Assembly (NCBI RefSeq): GCF_026151205.1
Contig: NC_087079.1
Location: 10,840,635 to 10,904,634 of the forward strand
Direction: 5' to 3'
DNA length: 64,000 bases
Source of the DNA: Bolinopsis microptera
Lineage: Eukaryota > Ctenophora > Tentaculata > Lobata > Bolinopsidae
The notes under the pieces: generated by a model
Seen by the model: the letters and a program-made list of their open reading frames with translations, nothing else
Databases searched by the model: none
Told to the model about the DNA's origin: nothing
Shown: positions 10,396-22,600 of the stretch, piece by piece
How positions within the stretch are numbered: the first letter of the stretch is position 1
Layout of the letters: every line of letters begins with the position of its first letter
Program-made: the position numbers and the translations under genes

Positions 10396-11215
10396 GTATC
10401 TTCTAATTCTTTTAAATCTGAGGCATATTATATAATTGATGTATCGAAAGAATTTTCCCTTTTTTACCACCTTACCATTTTGATTGATTTTGCACATGAC
10501 TGACATGTTTTAACTGGAGAAAGGGTTCGCACAGTGATAGTTTTATAAACCACTTTTAATTTATTGACCTATTATACCTAGTGGTAGTTTTATAGACCAC
10601 ATTTAATTTATTTACTTATTATACTTAGTATTTATTTTTGGTGACTGTATCACCCAGTTTTAAAATTTGATAATTGTACATTTTATTGACGACACATTGA
10701 CTGAATGTTATTTTATATTCTAATTTGTATTCTAGATATTTTATTTATTTTTCAACAGACGACAACTTCCTGTTTTTTCTTCTATATTAGTTACTCATAT
10801 CTCTTTTACAGACTTTTTTACAAGGACATTGACAGATGATACTCACATTAGGCATTCGTTATATTACATCTAAATTATTTCACTTGCATTAGGTTTAGAA
10901 ATTTATTCTCTGGTTAACAGATTTCAAATGTTTAATTAATTTGTAGTATGACAGTAAGGTATATAAGAAGTTATTTAATTTTGCTTGGGCTATTATATTG
11001 ACTATTGAGGTTTAATGATGATAGTAAGTAAGTATGTGGTTGGGGCATTTTGCATAGTAAATATGGTTACTACTCCTATATATCATATTATTTGATTGGT
11101 ATTCGATTTCTGATTATTTCTCTAGGAATATGATTATTATATCTCAATTTGGCTTTAGGTAGGGTGCCCCGCTAAAAGAACTGGATTCTTCCAGGAAGCA
11201 TCCCGTGCACAGACC
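10396..11215 (+). other. Probable LINE 3' UTR, no gene
   Basis: AT-rich noncoding sequence downstream of ORF2. Two related segments near 10530-10560 and 10575-10610 (agttttata(g/a)accac...tttaattta) form a short direct duplication. I do not see a clear poly-A or microsatellite tail, so where the element ends is not defined. Confidence 0.45.
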
Positions 11216-11607
11216 TTGGTCTACATATATATTAAATTATTAACCATTCATTCTGTATGTGCACGAAAATTTATTTCAATCAAAAGTTTTATATACAAGC
11301 CGTTGAATATTTCCAATTTTGAGTGTATCGCATGTTTTACAGTGCGATTGCTCGGTACTAGTGTGTTTGTGTATATATGTATATATCATTTGTGGAGTAT
11401 GGTGTAAGTAATGTTTTTGGTTGGAGTGCAGTGGTTGTATGTATGAGAAAAGATATATGGTCATTTTAGTAACTCACATAAATCAGAACTTGAGCTCATT
11501 TGTGGCAAAATTAAGCTCACACCAATCAAGTGTATCATGCTTGAATTGCAATTCTCGTAAGGCAATTTTCAATATATTCTTAAACCCGTTTGTCGGAGTA
11601 TTAAAAC

Positions 11608-12783
11608 TTATCTTACTTGATGTTTGCGACAGCTGTTCCACATGTAGGATGATTGGTAGATGAATTGTGAGGATGGTTGTGATGTAATGAAATAATCCTC
11701 TCGTCGTGGTGACCTGTTAAATGATGAGTACAGTGATAATGGTTCCTCTAACTTATTAATTTTGAATAGTTCTAAGAGACAAGTGTACTTGTACAGATTG
11801 TGGACCGTTAACAACCTGTGGGTTTTAAACAAGGGCTTGGAGTGTTCTTTTTGGTAAAAGTCCACCCCCAGTCTTTGCTTATCAACAGGTCGTGTTCGGG
11901 CACACGTTTTAAACTTCTCTAGGTAAGCTTCTCTATCCCCAAACAGAATTCTTATACACTTTTTCTGTGTTTTAAAGAGAGGTTCAAGTCGATTATTGCT
12001 AATACCACCCCACACAGATATTCCAAATCCTAAATGTGATTCAAATAGAGTATGATATAAATCCTTATAATACTGCTTTGGGACAATGTGTCGTATTCTG
12101 CACAGCTTTCCTACTTCGCATTTAAGTTTTGAGTTAAGTGACTGCGTATGTGATTTCCAGTTAAGTTGGTCGTCAATAATAACGCCTAGAAATTTAGCTT
12201 CTTGAACTCTTTTAATAACTACATTATTTAAAGTTAGTACGTTCTCGTCATTTTCTACTTCCTCTTTGGCCCGTGAGGGTTTAAAATGAATAAAACAACA
12301 TTTCTTAATGTTAATATGTAATAAGTTTAGTTTCATATACTTGTACACAAATGATAGAACTTCATTTCCTTTTTCGTATAGTCTTTTGACACATGTGTCT
12401 TCTATAAATATGTTAGTGTCGTCGGCAAATAGTATAAACTTTCCTATAATTGATGAGTTACGGATGTCATTAATATAAATAATAAAAAGTAAGGGACCAA
12501 GACAGATCCCCTGCGGCACTCCATAGACTACTGGAAGTTTCTCGGAGTCTTCACCTAATACTGAGACATACTGGTATCTGTTCGACAGGTAACTTGCTAT
12601 AAGGTTATTTGCATTTCCAGGGATTCCATAATTTTCTAACTTATGCAGTAACTTTTCATGTGATATTGTATCAAAGGCTTTACTAAGATCAATAAATATT
12701 CCAAGAACGTGTTGTTTTTTGTCGTAGGGGGCAGTGGTCTTTACTACTAAGGAATAGATCAAAACCACTAAAAGATAGAGCAA
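11608..12783 (-). CDS. 5'-truncated LINE reverse transcriptase (second element)
   Basis: On the minus strand, 391 codons begin within the RT palm and run to a stop. Visible motifs are GIFIDLSKAFDTISHEK, VVYGVPQGICLGPLL, LFADDTNIF and KFLGVIIDDQLNWKSH. The endonuclease and fingers are absent; homology starts abruptly near 12725, as expected from 5' truncation during target-primed integration. It is a different family from the 7.4-10.4 kb ORF2: motif spacing and wording differ. About 390 bp on its 3' side (11216-11607) may be its 3' UTR. It is a fossil without a start. Confidence 0.85.
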   Translation of the reverse strand: MLYLLVVLIYSLVVKTTAPYDKKQHVLGIFIDLSKAFDTISHEKLLHKLENYGIPGNANNLIASYLSNRYQYVSVLGEDSEKLPVVYGVPQGICLGPLLFIIYINDIRNSSIIGKFILFADDTNIFIEDTCVKRLYEKGNEVLSFVYKYMKLNLLHINIKKCCFIHFKPSRAKEEVENDENVLTLNNVVIKRVQEAKFLGVIIDDQLNWKSHTQSLNSKLKCEVGKLCRIRHIVPKQYYKDLYHTLFESHLGFGISVWGGISNNRLEPLFKTQKKCIRILFGDREAYLEKFKTCARTRPVDKQRLGVDFYQKEHSKPLFKTHRLLTVHNLYKYTCLLELFKINKLEEPLSLYSSFNRSPRREDYFITSQPSSQFIYQSSYMWNSCRKHQVR

Positions 12784-13024
12784 TGAAGCCCTGTGCTTAC
12801 CCTGGTAAAGTTAATCTGTGAAGAAAGCAAGGTTAAGCCTTGTCCTCTCCACATTTGGTAATAACGCTTGACCATATTATAATGAAATTCTAATTTCTAG
12901 TAGATTTGTTAATATATGAGTTATATGAGAAACTTCGAGCTTAGGTATCTTCCAAAACTCGATATAAATGCCTTTATTACCTACAGACATAGACTCTTAG
13001 AATAAAATTCAAATTCTGCTCAAT

Positions 13025-13170
13025 TTTTATTAGTGATAGTGAGGGGGGGGGGGGGTAAGGCCATGATTACGTAATATTGCTGTCGGGGGGGGGGGGGGGG
13101 AGGGGTTGGGTCTTGATTACGGTTGATTATATAAAATATTGATTACGCAATATTTAATCGACCCCTACGT
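13025..13170. repeat. Partial copy of the G-rich attacgtaat MITE family
   Basis: Two G runs (about 13037-13050 and 13086-13103) are spaced by cgtaatattgctgtc. The segment ends with gattacgcaatatttaatcgacccct, matching the right half of the full-length element at 57027-57755. The left terminus is missing. Confidence 0.7.
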
Positions 13171-13561
13171 AAACATAGTTTTTCAGCAAAATATTGTAGG
13201 TTCCTAGGAAGTTCTCAACTTTTTGGAGATGGGAGTCACAATTTTTTCTGGGTTCTTCAATGTCATGTTCAATATCATTGTAGATGTCATGTATGGTAGG
13301 TGCATTACAATTTACAAGAGAGGATATAGTCTGGGAGTTTCCAGTTCTTGCTGGATTTTTGTTTAAGAGAAGACAGATTATAAGATTCGATTTTGACCAG
13401 CGTTAAAAAGCTAGGAAAAATATTTTTCACCCCCTCGGCCTCTATCGGAAGTAACTGTAAAGTAAATTTCAAGAGAATTTTCATGAAATGGCTATGTTTG
13501 CACACTGACTTATAACCTTTAACACTTAATATCTATATTTTTTATGATTTATTTCATTCAG

Positions 13562-16500
13562 GATGGAAGATTTAAACTTGTGATGCCACATTTTTATGGA
13601 GTTGATCATTATACAAAGAAAATTTTCCATCATCAAAATATACTGAGAAGTATTTTGCTACAGAAGGGCCCAAGAGTCTTGAGGAATCTTGAACCTTTAC
13701 AAGATGAAGTTTACAGAAAACCTTGGATTGCTTTTGAAACAGATCTTGGGAAATCTGATTTGAAGACCTCGGATAATGAATTGTCTTTCGCCTTTTATAT
13801 TGACAAGGTTGCTAAAATCAACCAGCAGGAACCGCTTTACAAACTCAGTCTAAATGATGTTACACAAGGATTGATTGTTGAGAACTTTGATGATTCTCCA
13901 TGTCTCTTGAATCCTATTGTCAAGAACACTTCTTTGAATTCAGACAACAGTCAATCATACAGTAATCGCCTTGAAGAGATTGTGTATGTACCAGTCAACA
14001 ATTTGACATCTAGCCCTACTTTTAATGTTGGAGTAGAAGTTCCTTCATCTTTTAATAATCACGCACGATTGAGCTCTTTTCCATTTTATTCAAGTAAAGC
14101 TTGTATATCGAAACCTCTTTGTAGCAAGAGTTTTGACTCCCAAGACGAATATTGCAGTCAGCCAGGAGTCGAAGAAACAATAGTTGTTGGAAAAATGACC
14201 ACTAAACCATTAAAGTATGAAAGATGTAACACACAGGAAATCGTCTTATCAAAAAGCATAAGACTTCTGATTTGAATAGACAATTGCTTGAGTATCCTAT
14301 ATCTTGTCATGATGGTAATGAAGGCTATAGTGAGAATTTTAGGTTCCCAAACATTCAGTTTGATTTTGTGAAGGTTGAGGAAGAGGCGTTAGATTTGTCA
14401 ACATGGGACCTCAATTTACTGGAACCTTGTCCTACATCTAATCATCATTTACTATTGTCTCATCCTAAGATAAATTTGGACGATCAAAATGATCCAAATC
14501 ACAGATTTGACTTTCCTTTGATATCAAAAAGGGTAGAACCAGATATTCTTCATCTCCAGTCTTTAGTTTGGAATCCTTTCTCGGTTGATTCTGTTGCAAT
14601 GAATATTAAAGATATGGAAGAAAATTTGAATCTTCAGCATACAAGTTCGTTGAACAGTGACTTTGCAAAGGATTACACAACAATGAAATTAACTGAAGAA
14701 TTCAGACCTCACTCAGAAATTGACATAAGCGTACAAGAAACACAATCATCCACAACTGTGAAAAGCCACTGTTCTCCAGCTTTATTAGAAATTCCACTGT
14801 TGAAGTTTGTTCCAAAGGTTTCAGCTATCAAGAAGAATCTATATCTGAACAACTCAGTCACAAACTTCATGAATCTACGAAAGAAGAATTTTCCTCCTGG
14901 GGCGAAAGTGCAGCTGCAAATGTGGTTGTGTCGGAAAGGAGTAAAGAAAAATTCACAGAGGTAATAGAGTGTAAAGTTGACGAACTAACGTTTAAGTTTA
15001 TTGCTAGAATTATTGAATTAAGTAAACAGGAGGTTAAAGCATTGGTGTCGATAGGAGTATTTAAAGACATGCAATCTTTTGTGAGGGTCGACGAAACATC
15101 TCTAGAATTCACACTTAAAGAGCACATCAAGAGTGATGACAAAGTTGCTTGTGACAGTCTATTTAAATTAATTCCAATAAAGAAGGCTATGAACATGGCT
15201 CTTCAGCTTGATACAGAAGCAAGTTTGGATTTTTTGAGATCCGTTCCAAACAAAGACGATCGGTTCCTTCTCTGTATTCAAGATTTGAATCAGATACAAT
15301 TCGAGGTAGTGTTTGCTGGACACAAAACTTCAAAGATGATGAAGCTATCCAGCATCGTCTCTAAAGATCCTGGTATGTGCTTGATTTTGATAAGCAATGC
15401 TCGTCAAACAAAAAGTTTCCTTATCGACACATTAATAAAAGTCAGTGGTATTCCAGTTGCACCTACCATCTCTTTTCCAGACTACACCTGTTACTTATAT
15501 AATTCTGAGGAAATTACACCTGGATTTCTTTGGGAAAAGTTTGAGACAATTATTGAGTACAACGAGACATCAGCAAGTACAAAAGGATTAATTTCAAAGA
15601 GCAATGCTAAACATTATATCCTCAAAACAGTCCTTCCTCCCCAGGGTGACATTGCAAGTCAAAACCTGGAGGAATTCAAGATAATTGCATATTCCTCATT
15701 AGATTTTAAAGTTTTGCAGTGCTTGGAATCCGAATTTAATTTTGTAGTGTTTCAACGTCAAGCAGCGGATCAGTATTCACACGAAACTTTGATCGTTGAT
15801 GAGAAAACGTGCATCGTTATAGTCAGAAACCTCAACGAAATCAAGCAAGTTAGGTTACTATCAGCTCTTTTTATCAAGATTTCTCTGAGTTACAGCCTCA
15901 TGAATTTGATATTTGATGTTTCCACATGCCATCATACTGAGCTTTACTCTATTATATTTGCCTCCATAGCACATTTCAAACCAGACGAATTGAAGATACA
16001 ATCATTCTACTGCCTGTCTATTGAAGATATGTGTGGAAGAATTGTGAAAATTGCATTTGATGCTAAAAGCAATATAGGTATTCAGTGGAAATCAACAGAG
16101 TTGTGGTTAAAACGAACTTGGTTAACGGAAGAGAGAGCAACCACGAGAAGATATTATCCAAGATACCATGTATAAATTCGTATGTAGCACAGATAATGCT
16201 AACCACATATTCTCTGGCTGATCTGATGGGATTGGAATTGCAGGAATGTATTGAAAACATGCCAGTTATCCCTGAACATATCCTAACTGAGTTTCATAGG
16301 ACAGTTCACATAACGAAAGTTTCAGAACAGAACAAAACAGTACAATTTGACACAGAACTGTCAGTTAAAGAATACACACCAACACGGCTGGAATCCCCTG
16401 TTCTAGCATATCAACGCACATCCCTTCCTCCTTTGAACACATCATTTGACATGGGCGATGCACTTTCATCTACGTACCAGACTCCTCGAGGTGGTCGTGG

Positions 16501-16723
16501 ATATAAATATACAAATCTTATCAAAACACCGATGAAGCCTCAAAATGTTGTCAAACCATTTTTTTCCAGAAACGAACTTGCTGGGTCCTCTCAAAATAAA
16601 AGGGCTGTTGAAGAAAAACACAAATTCTCCTTCAGTTTCAGTAAACACAGAAAAGTGATGGTAGATAAGGATAATGTCAAGAAAGATGGCCAAGCAACAC
16701 TCGTTATTGGTAAACGAGTATAA
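13562..16723 (+). CDS. SHOC1-like: SHOC1/ZIP2-like meiotic crossover protein, frame-broken
   Basis: A splice-acceptor-like ttcattcag precedes 13562, and coding runs about 3.2 kb without any ordinary intron to TAA at 16721-16723, followed by aataaa near 16837. The best evidence is the C-terminal part. RTWLTEE... is followed by IPCINSYVAQIMLTTYSLADLM and PVIPEHILTEFHR, which resemble the helix-hairpin-helix end of SHOC1 (the XPF-like ZMM partner of SPO16). The preceding block (LILISNARQTKSFLIDTL, FETIIEYNETS, LIVDEKTCIVIV) looks like its XPF-nuclease-like core, with no ERKxxxD active site, as is known for SHOC1. The reading frame changes three times (14230-14275, 14750-14964, 16082-16175), each time by minus one. 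Family knowledge: SHOC1 stabilises recombination intermediates for crossovers. This may be a pseudogene, a semi-processed copy, or a real gene with assembly indels. Confidence 0.62.
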
Positions 16724-17250
16724 TCAGATATCAGACTTAAAAATCGATTGTGTGATGGTTTTTTTAAATGTTTGTTAATTGTTTTCGGTTATTGAAATCT
16801 TACTTGAAATGCCAGTTCCATCCCAATGTGTTTAAATAAAGTATTGAGCCAGGATTGCTACCACAAAATCAAATATTATTTAATCTTTGATGTTCTCTCT
16901 TTATTATTGTAATGATTTAGTTTATCATGTTTACGTTAAACTATATTATAACTGTTGAGCTCTAACGCTAAACTATGAATTGTTTGTTTGTTCGTTTGGG
17001 GACCAGCTTTTGGTACACTGCAACTGGTTAATGTTTACTATAATATTGAAGTATTACATATTATAGAATAATTACATGAATTTAGATAAATATAAATTCC
17101 CTTTGCTTAGGACATACCAATATATCCAAAAATGAAACGATGAAGCGGTTAACATCATTCAAATGTTCAATGTTAGGAAACATATTTCAGGAACAGCTTT
17201 TATTCATTTGCATAATTTGAATTTCTGACAAAAAACTTAATCTTCCTCAG
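16724..17250. other. Intergenic or intron sequence, no gene seen
   Basis: AT-rich, with a polyadenylation-type aataaa near 16837 that would serve the upstream gene. It ends in a good splice acceptor (aatcttcctcag) just before 17251. Nothing else is recognisable. Confidence 0.5.
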
Positions 17251-19171
17251 GAAATGGGTCTAGGATCATAGATTGGAGAGTGCTGGTGAAAGTTAAGTTG
17301 AAGAGCACCTTGCATGCAGTACCGCAATGTGATCCAACCATTGCTCTGCAAATTGAATGTAAAACCACCACCGGCTGCTCAAAATTGAGTCTCAACTATC
17401 GAATTCATTAACTGAAAGTAAGAGAGATAGAAGATACAGTCACTGGGGCATCCTTAAATTGAATGCCCCTGGAAAATGGTCCTCATCAAATTACAACACT
17501 GTGTTTGCTTTCATTGATAGTTTTGCAAAGTTAATGGTCATTCATGACAAAGCCATGGCTAAACAGTTTAATCCAGAACAGTCTGTCAACAAACAGTGTG
17601 AGCATATCATTCCATTGACAGGAGTTGAAGTAAATTCCAAACTTGATTTGGATGACTACAAACGAAAATCATTCTTCTTTACAGTAAGCAACGTTCCTGG
17701 CAACATTCAACCTGCCTTCACTTTTTGTTGTCAGACCTCAGTTGAGCGTGACAAATGGGTTGAAGTTTTGTTAAACTTATCAAACCTTGCTGTAAATCTT
17801 AGTGATATGCAAAGAGACTGCAAGGTCCTTCGTCACAAACTTCTCAGTGCCACAACTTTGTTGAAGATGGATGTTGGCGAGAAGCTCCTAGAGAATATAC
17901 TAAGTGGTAGGTACAAACGTGGGAGCAGGAGGTATGAAGAAGTAAGGCTACATTTAGATGATTATTTTGAGATATGGGAGGGGGTAATGAGCAGGAAGAT
18001 GGAAGTGCACAACGAGTTGTTGGCTTTTAATATGGCTATTGGTGAATCAGTGGAAGTTGGAGGAGACGAACTTGCTGGTAGAGGTGATGGTGGAAATAAT
18101 ACCAGTTATGATCATCGAACTAGAGAAGTGCTTTGTGACCAATCAAGTGAAAACCGTGTCGTCTACGAGTCTAGAAATGAACGTGGTGCATTGGTTAGTG
18201 ATCGGTACAACGAGAAATCAAGTGGAACAGTTGGTAGTAGTCTCAGTAGTCCTCACAAAGGCATCGTTGGCATGTCAAACAATAAGACTATTGGTCCATC
18301 TGGAAACAAAACTATTAGTCCATCTGAGAACAGAAGAATTGGTCCATCTAAAAACAGAGTGATTGGATCATCTGAAAACATAACAATCATCCTATCTGGG
18401 GACAATGAAATTAGTCCATCTGCTGATGGAACAATTGGTCCATCTGGAGACAGACCAGTTGGTTCATCTAGGGTCAGAACGATTGGTCCATCTCGGGACA
18501 GAGCAAATGGGGACGGAACAATTGGTCCATCTGGGGATAGAAAAGTTGGTTTATCTGCGGATAAAACAATTGGTCCATCTGGGGTCAGAACAGTTGATCC
18601 AGCTGTGGATAGAACAATTGGTCTATCTGGGGATAGAAAAGTTGGTTTCTCTGCGGATAGAACAATTGCTCTATCTGGGGATAAAAAAATTGGTCCATCT
18701 GTAGATAGAAAAACTGGTTCATCTGGGGATATAAAAGGTGGTTCCTCTTGGGACACAATCAGTAGTACATCTCATGGGGACAGGATCTCTGGCAAGCAAA
18801 AGAAGCAGAGCAGATTTGGTACCAGGCAGATCAACGAATCTGATAAATCAGACAAGGAATCAATTCATAGGAGCACACCTAAATCTAAGCAAAGAACCAA
18901 AGAAAGTGTTGTTGTTAACCATGCACACTGTCTTGGCAATAATAATTCCCAAAGATATTCTCCAAGTGTAGCTAGTTCTACGGGTCAATCATCTTTCAGT
19001 GATGTTATAAATAAAGCGGTAGCTGAATTCGGTGGCAGATTGCCTGGAGAAGATGCCGAAACTAAAAAGAGTATTTTATTGAGAAAAATTGTTGCCGAAT
19101 TCAAGAAGGATCCCCAATCTAAGGTTGATCTTTCGAAAATTTCTGCAAAGTTGGCGGACAAATTTAACTAA
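17251..19171 (+). CDS. PH-domain protein with degenerate IGPSGDR heptad repeats
   Basis: The exon opens after an acceptor at 17250. Its first 160 bases read in one frame (GSRIIDWRVLVKVKLK...) and the rest in another, with the shift between about 17362 and 17411. From about 17418 a pleckstrin-homology domain is recognisable: HWGILKLNAPGKW, then a long loop, FFFTVSN, TFCCQTSVERDKWVEVLLNLS (the C-terminal helix with its tryptophan). A helical region (DMQRDCKVLRHKLLSAT...FEIWEGVMSRKMEVH) follows. Then about 22 imperfect 7-residue repeats of the type IGPSGDR occupy about 18285-18760. A basic linker and a short helical end (EDAETKKSILLRKIVAEFKKD) finish at TAA. PH domains usually bind phosphoinositides or proteins; the specific function is unknown. 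No ATG is evident near the start, so further 5' exons are likely. Confidence 0.6.
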
Positions 19172-19612
19172 TTATCAGAAAGTAAACTGTTTTCCTGAGA
19201 TAATCTTTTAATCAGATAGAGATTCCTTTTTTCATATAATCTGCTGAATGATTGTTAAACTATTTATGGTATACTGTGCTGTTTGATTACAAATTATCAC
19301 ATTATTTAATTTTGATGATATCAAATCGGATATCGATATTCGGTATTACCTTATTTTTGTCAACAAATTATAAGCAAGTGTTTTGCGAATTATCGAAGTT
19401 TGTAATATTTTCGGTCGCATTCCGAAATTGTATCTTTTCTACTAGCTGATAATACGCCTTTTAAAGATGAAATTACATTTTCCAGCAGTGACCGTGACAG
19501 AAGTTTGCGCGCCTTTTTCATTCTCGTTTATTTGGCGAAATCCACCTTCGAATACAAAGTGTACTTAATTTCTATTTATTTCATGAAACAGCAAAAATAA
19601 TCAAAGCACCTG
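19172..19612. other. Intergenic region before the dynein gene
   Basis: AT-rich, no gene seen. It must hold the 3' end of the PH-domain gene and the promoter or 5' UTR of the dynein gene. An in-frame TAA lies 15 bases upstream of the ATG at 19613. Confidence 0.5.
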
Positions 19613-22600
19613 ATGTTCCATACTGCTCCTCCATCGGAGGAGCTCCTTGGCTCAGCCGGAGCAGTACCTCAACTTCCTCTCCCTCATCCGGGAGATGTGA
19701 GCTCTCATGACGAGTCGTATCATGTGGTCAGAACTACTTTGTCCCACCATAATACCATGCCTCCCTTACTGCAACCACACAATCAAACTCTCAATACTCC
19801 CTACAAGGTTTGTAACATACAATTAGTGAAGCTCGTATGTCCTCGATAATTCAGTTATTCCGGCACATTTGAAGATATTATAATCCATGACATGATCTCA
19901 CATTTTCTTTGATTTGATTCGAGCAGTGAGCACATTACGAAATTGATAAGTGTTCAACACTAAAATTCTCAGGAGCAGAGGTTCAAAACAAACCCCTCTG
20001 AACGAATCGGGAATTGTTACAGTCCGGACGCCCAAAAGCTCAGCATCTCGAAAAGGTCTGGCGTGGAGATCAGGCGTTTCAAGAAGATTCAAAAGAAAGA
20101 CAGCGGAAACCAGCCCCCAGTTCTTGACCTGATCCCAGACGGGTACGCCATCCAGTTCACGCCCTCCCAGCAGTTTATCAATATGGGGCAGGTACGTACA
20201 AGGTGGTCCAAATTCACGTCGATATGACCGAGGATCGAGCGGGACCAAAACCGAGATCAGTACTAAGACCGGGATCAGGATTGAGCACCGTATAGCTAGG
20301 GTCATAAGACTGTGATAGGAATTTTTGGGTTTTACTTGCCACGATTGTCCAGCATTTATACCAATAAGATATTACCCAATGCCAGTTTTTGATTTTATAA
20401 TGTATTTTAATTATTGATCTTATTTCGTCAGCGAACTTGACTGGGTGATCCTATTTCATTAACAAAGAAACAAGTGTGTAGAATTTATATTGTCTCAGGA
20501 AGACTTACCCCTTATCCCGCGCCCGTGTGTTACAAAACTGAATGTTAATGTAATATAATACTTAAACACTCACTTATAATGTACTCACTTATGTTGTACT
20601 CACTTATAATGTACTCACTTATAATGTACTCACTTATAATGTACTCAATTTATAATGTACTCAATTTATAATGTACTCAACTATACTTGAGTTATGAGTA
20701 TAAATTGTGACCGTGTAATTTACCTCACGGTTTATAGGTAAGAGGTATGCTAAAAGTTTGAGCGCTTATAATTTCCCAGTCATGGCAAAGATTGGATTAT
20801 TTAAGAGATAACAGAAAACAAAATAAAATTTAAAAAGTCCTTCATCTAATTTCTTGCAGGCAAAGAGACGAGATAAAGGAAACTTTTTGCATCCCACTTC
20901 TACCGATGCTATGCGTTATAATTGGTATTTGGAGAATGCTTTTGATTTGAAGTCAATTCCAAAGTTGCCGGAGGAGAACATTGTAAATTTTAGGAACAAA
21001 TGCGGAAGGCCTTTCACGATGAATAAGAGTAAGAAATCGCCAATCAAATTTTGTTAGTTTTATTCGCTAGCACTCTAGTTATAATAGTGATGATATTCTT
21101 GGTAATTTAAAATGAGGTTGTGATAATTTATGATTTACTGACAATAAAGTTTATTCATCAAGTAAAACATTTAATGTACAAAAGCATAAAAATGAAAAGA
21201 GGTGAACAAAATCGCGTACTTGTATATCACATTCGCTAAAAATCAAGGAATAGAGGTGTTCAATGACCTCCCTCATATTTAGGTCAAGAAGCAGATTTCA
21301 TGAACGAAGTGAAGATGCTATACAGTGCGAGTATGCGACAAAGTATCATTGACTATATTCTGCTGGATCCTGATGAACGGAGTAGACTTGGTATTGAGGT
21401 GCAGAACAAGCCGTTCCAACAGAAAATTGTGGAGGGTCCGTCCCCTTGGAATCATTCTACTGTGTGAGGCTTATTCTTACTTTTACCCTGGCCTTTATTC
21501 TTACTTTTATCCTGGCCTTTATTCTTACTTGTAGATGGCTTTTGTTCTTATTTTCAGTTGGCCTTTATTCTTACTTGTAACTGGCTTTTGTTCTTATTTT
21601 TAGCTGTATAATGCCCGAAACCCTTAGGCGAACATACCCTGAGTCTGAAAGAAACGAACTAAAGAATTTAGGAAATTAGTTTTTATAATTATATTGCATG
21701 AGATCTTGGTACAGAAAACCCCAATTTACCGTGGAGTTTGGGGAAAAGGATACATCTGCGGTAAATTGAGGTCCGCAGTAAATCAGGGTTTTGTTAGCTT
21801 ACATTGTGCGCTTTTTGGGCAAAAGAAATGGCCGCGGTAAATCGGGGTTGCGGTTAATTGGCGTATTACTGTATCTAATTAAATCTAGCCACATCACACC
21901 CAACAACTTGATGACTTGATCTCTTTCCTCCAGGACCTGCCGACAGTGGCTCTACAAGAATCTCTTCTCTATCTCGCCAGTCATGTTAGAAATAAACAGA
22001 CTGTGGTTCACAGAATACAAGGACAGGAGACCTTTTGATCTTGCTGAGTTAATCGCTGATGGTATTCCCAGCCCAGCAGAGCTCAAGAACAGCGTAACTA
22101 TGAAGAGTGCTGAGTTCAAAGAAACTGTCCTGCTGAAGGGGTAAATACATAATTACATAAATACATATTTCAGAAGTTCAGTCTGGATATTAAATTTTCG
22201 TCAGATTTATAGTAAACGTGCTGTAACCACTTTAAATCAAAACATCTCCAAATTCTAGATGTTATTGTTTTCATCAGGGTGTTTACACTCGCCCTTTCAG
22301 ATATATAGAAGACTGTCGCAAGATAATTTTAGCTCACCTGGGTTTCTGGGAGGTACTTTTACCGCATCACAACCGTGGTACTACCACTTCCGGGCAGTCC
22401 TCCGAGTACATAGTCAAGTTCTTTGATACCATAGCGGCGCTCATGAGCAGACACTTGTGTGGTATGATTTACTCCTTCTTCAATGAGATTGCTGACTTTT
22501 TCTCGCGGTATAAGAATGGCAATGTGTACATGAATCACCGTAACTCGGCACACAATGGCGATGATGTCGATGGGTTCCCAAGTGGAAATGAAAAATGGAA

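Larger units (their letters stand above)
1885..11215 (+). mobile_element. Non-LTR retrotransposon (LINE) with AlkB-SGNH ORF1 and EN-RT ORF2, carrying nested insertions
   Basis: Two coding blocks in the same orientation form one element: ORF1 (about 1.9-5.27 kb, split by a DNA transposon) and ORF2 (7405-10395). The 5' limit is uncertain. The ORF1 frame is open from 1885, and a run of alternating GC sits at about 1830. The 3' limit is also uncertain: AT-rich sequence with two near-copies of a gtgg(t)agttttata...cacttttaattta motif follows ORF2 and runs toward about 11.2 kb. The AP-type endonuclease plus a reverse transcriptase without RNase H or LTRs points to the CR1/L2/Jockey-like part of the LINE tree. 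The exact clade is not assigned. The long ORF1-ORF2 gap contains extra repeats and is probably another insertion. Confidence 0.8.

Noticed and set aside
14230-16175. Minute GT...AG segments (8, 11 and 20 nt) that would repair the SHOC1-like frame breaks
   Set aside because: Such short GT...AG strings occur often by chance and there is a wide choice of positions; indels explain the breaks more simply.
18253-18756. Antisense 167-codon frame over the PH-protein repeat
   Set aside because: It mirrors the 21-bp coding repeat and lacks its own promoter or domain evidence; kept only as an observation.
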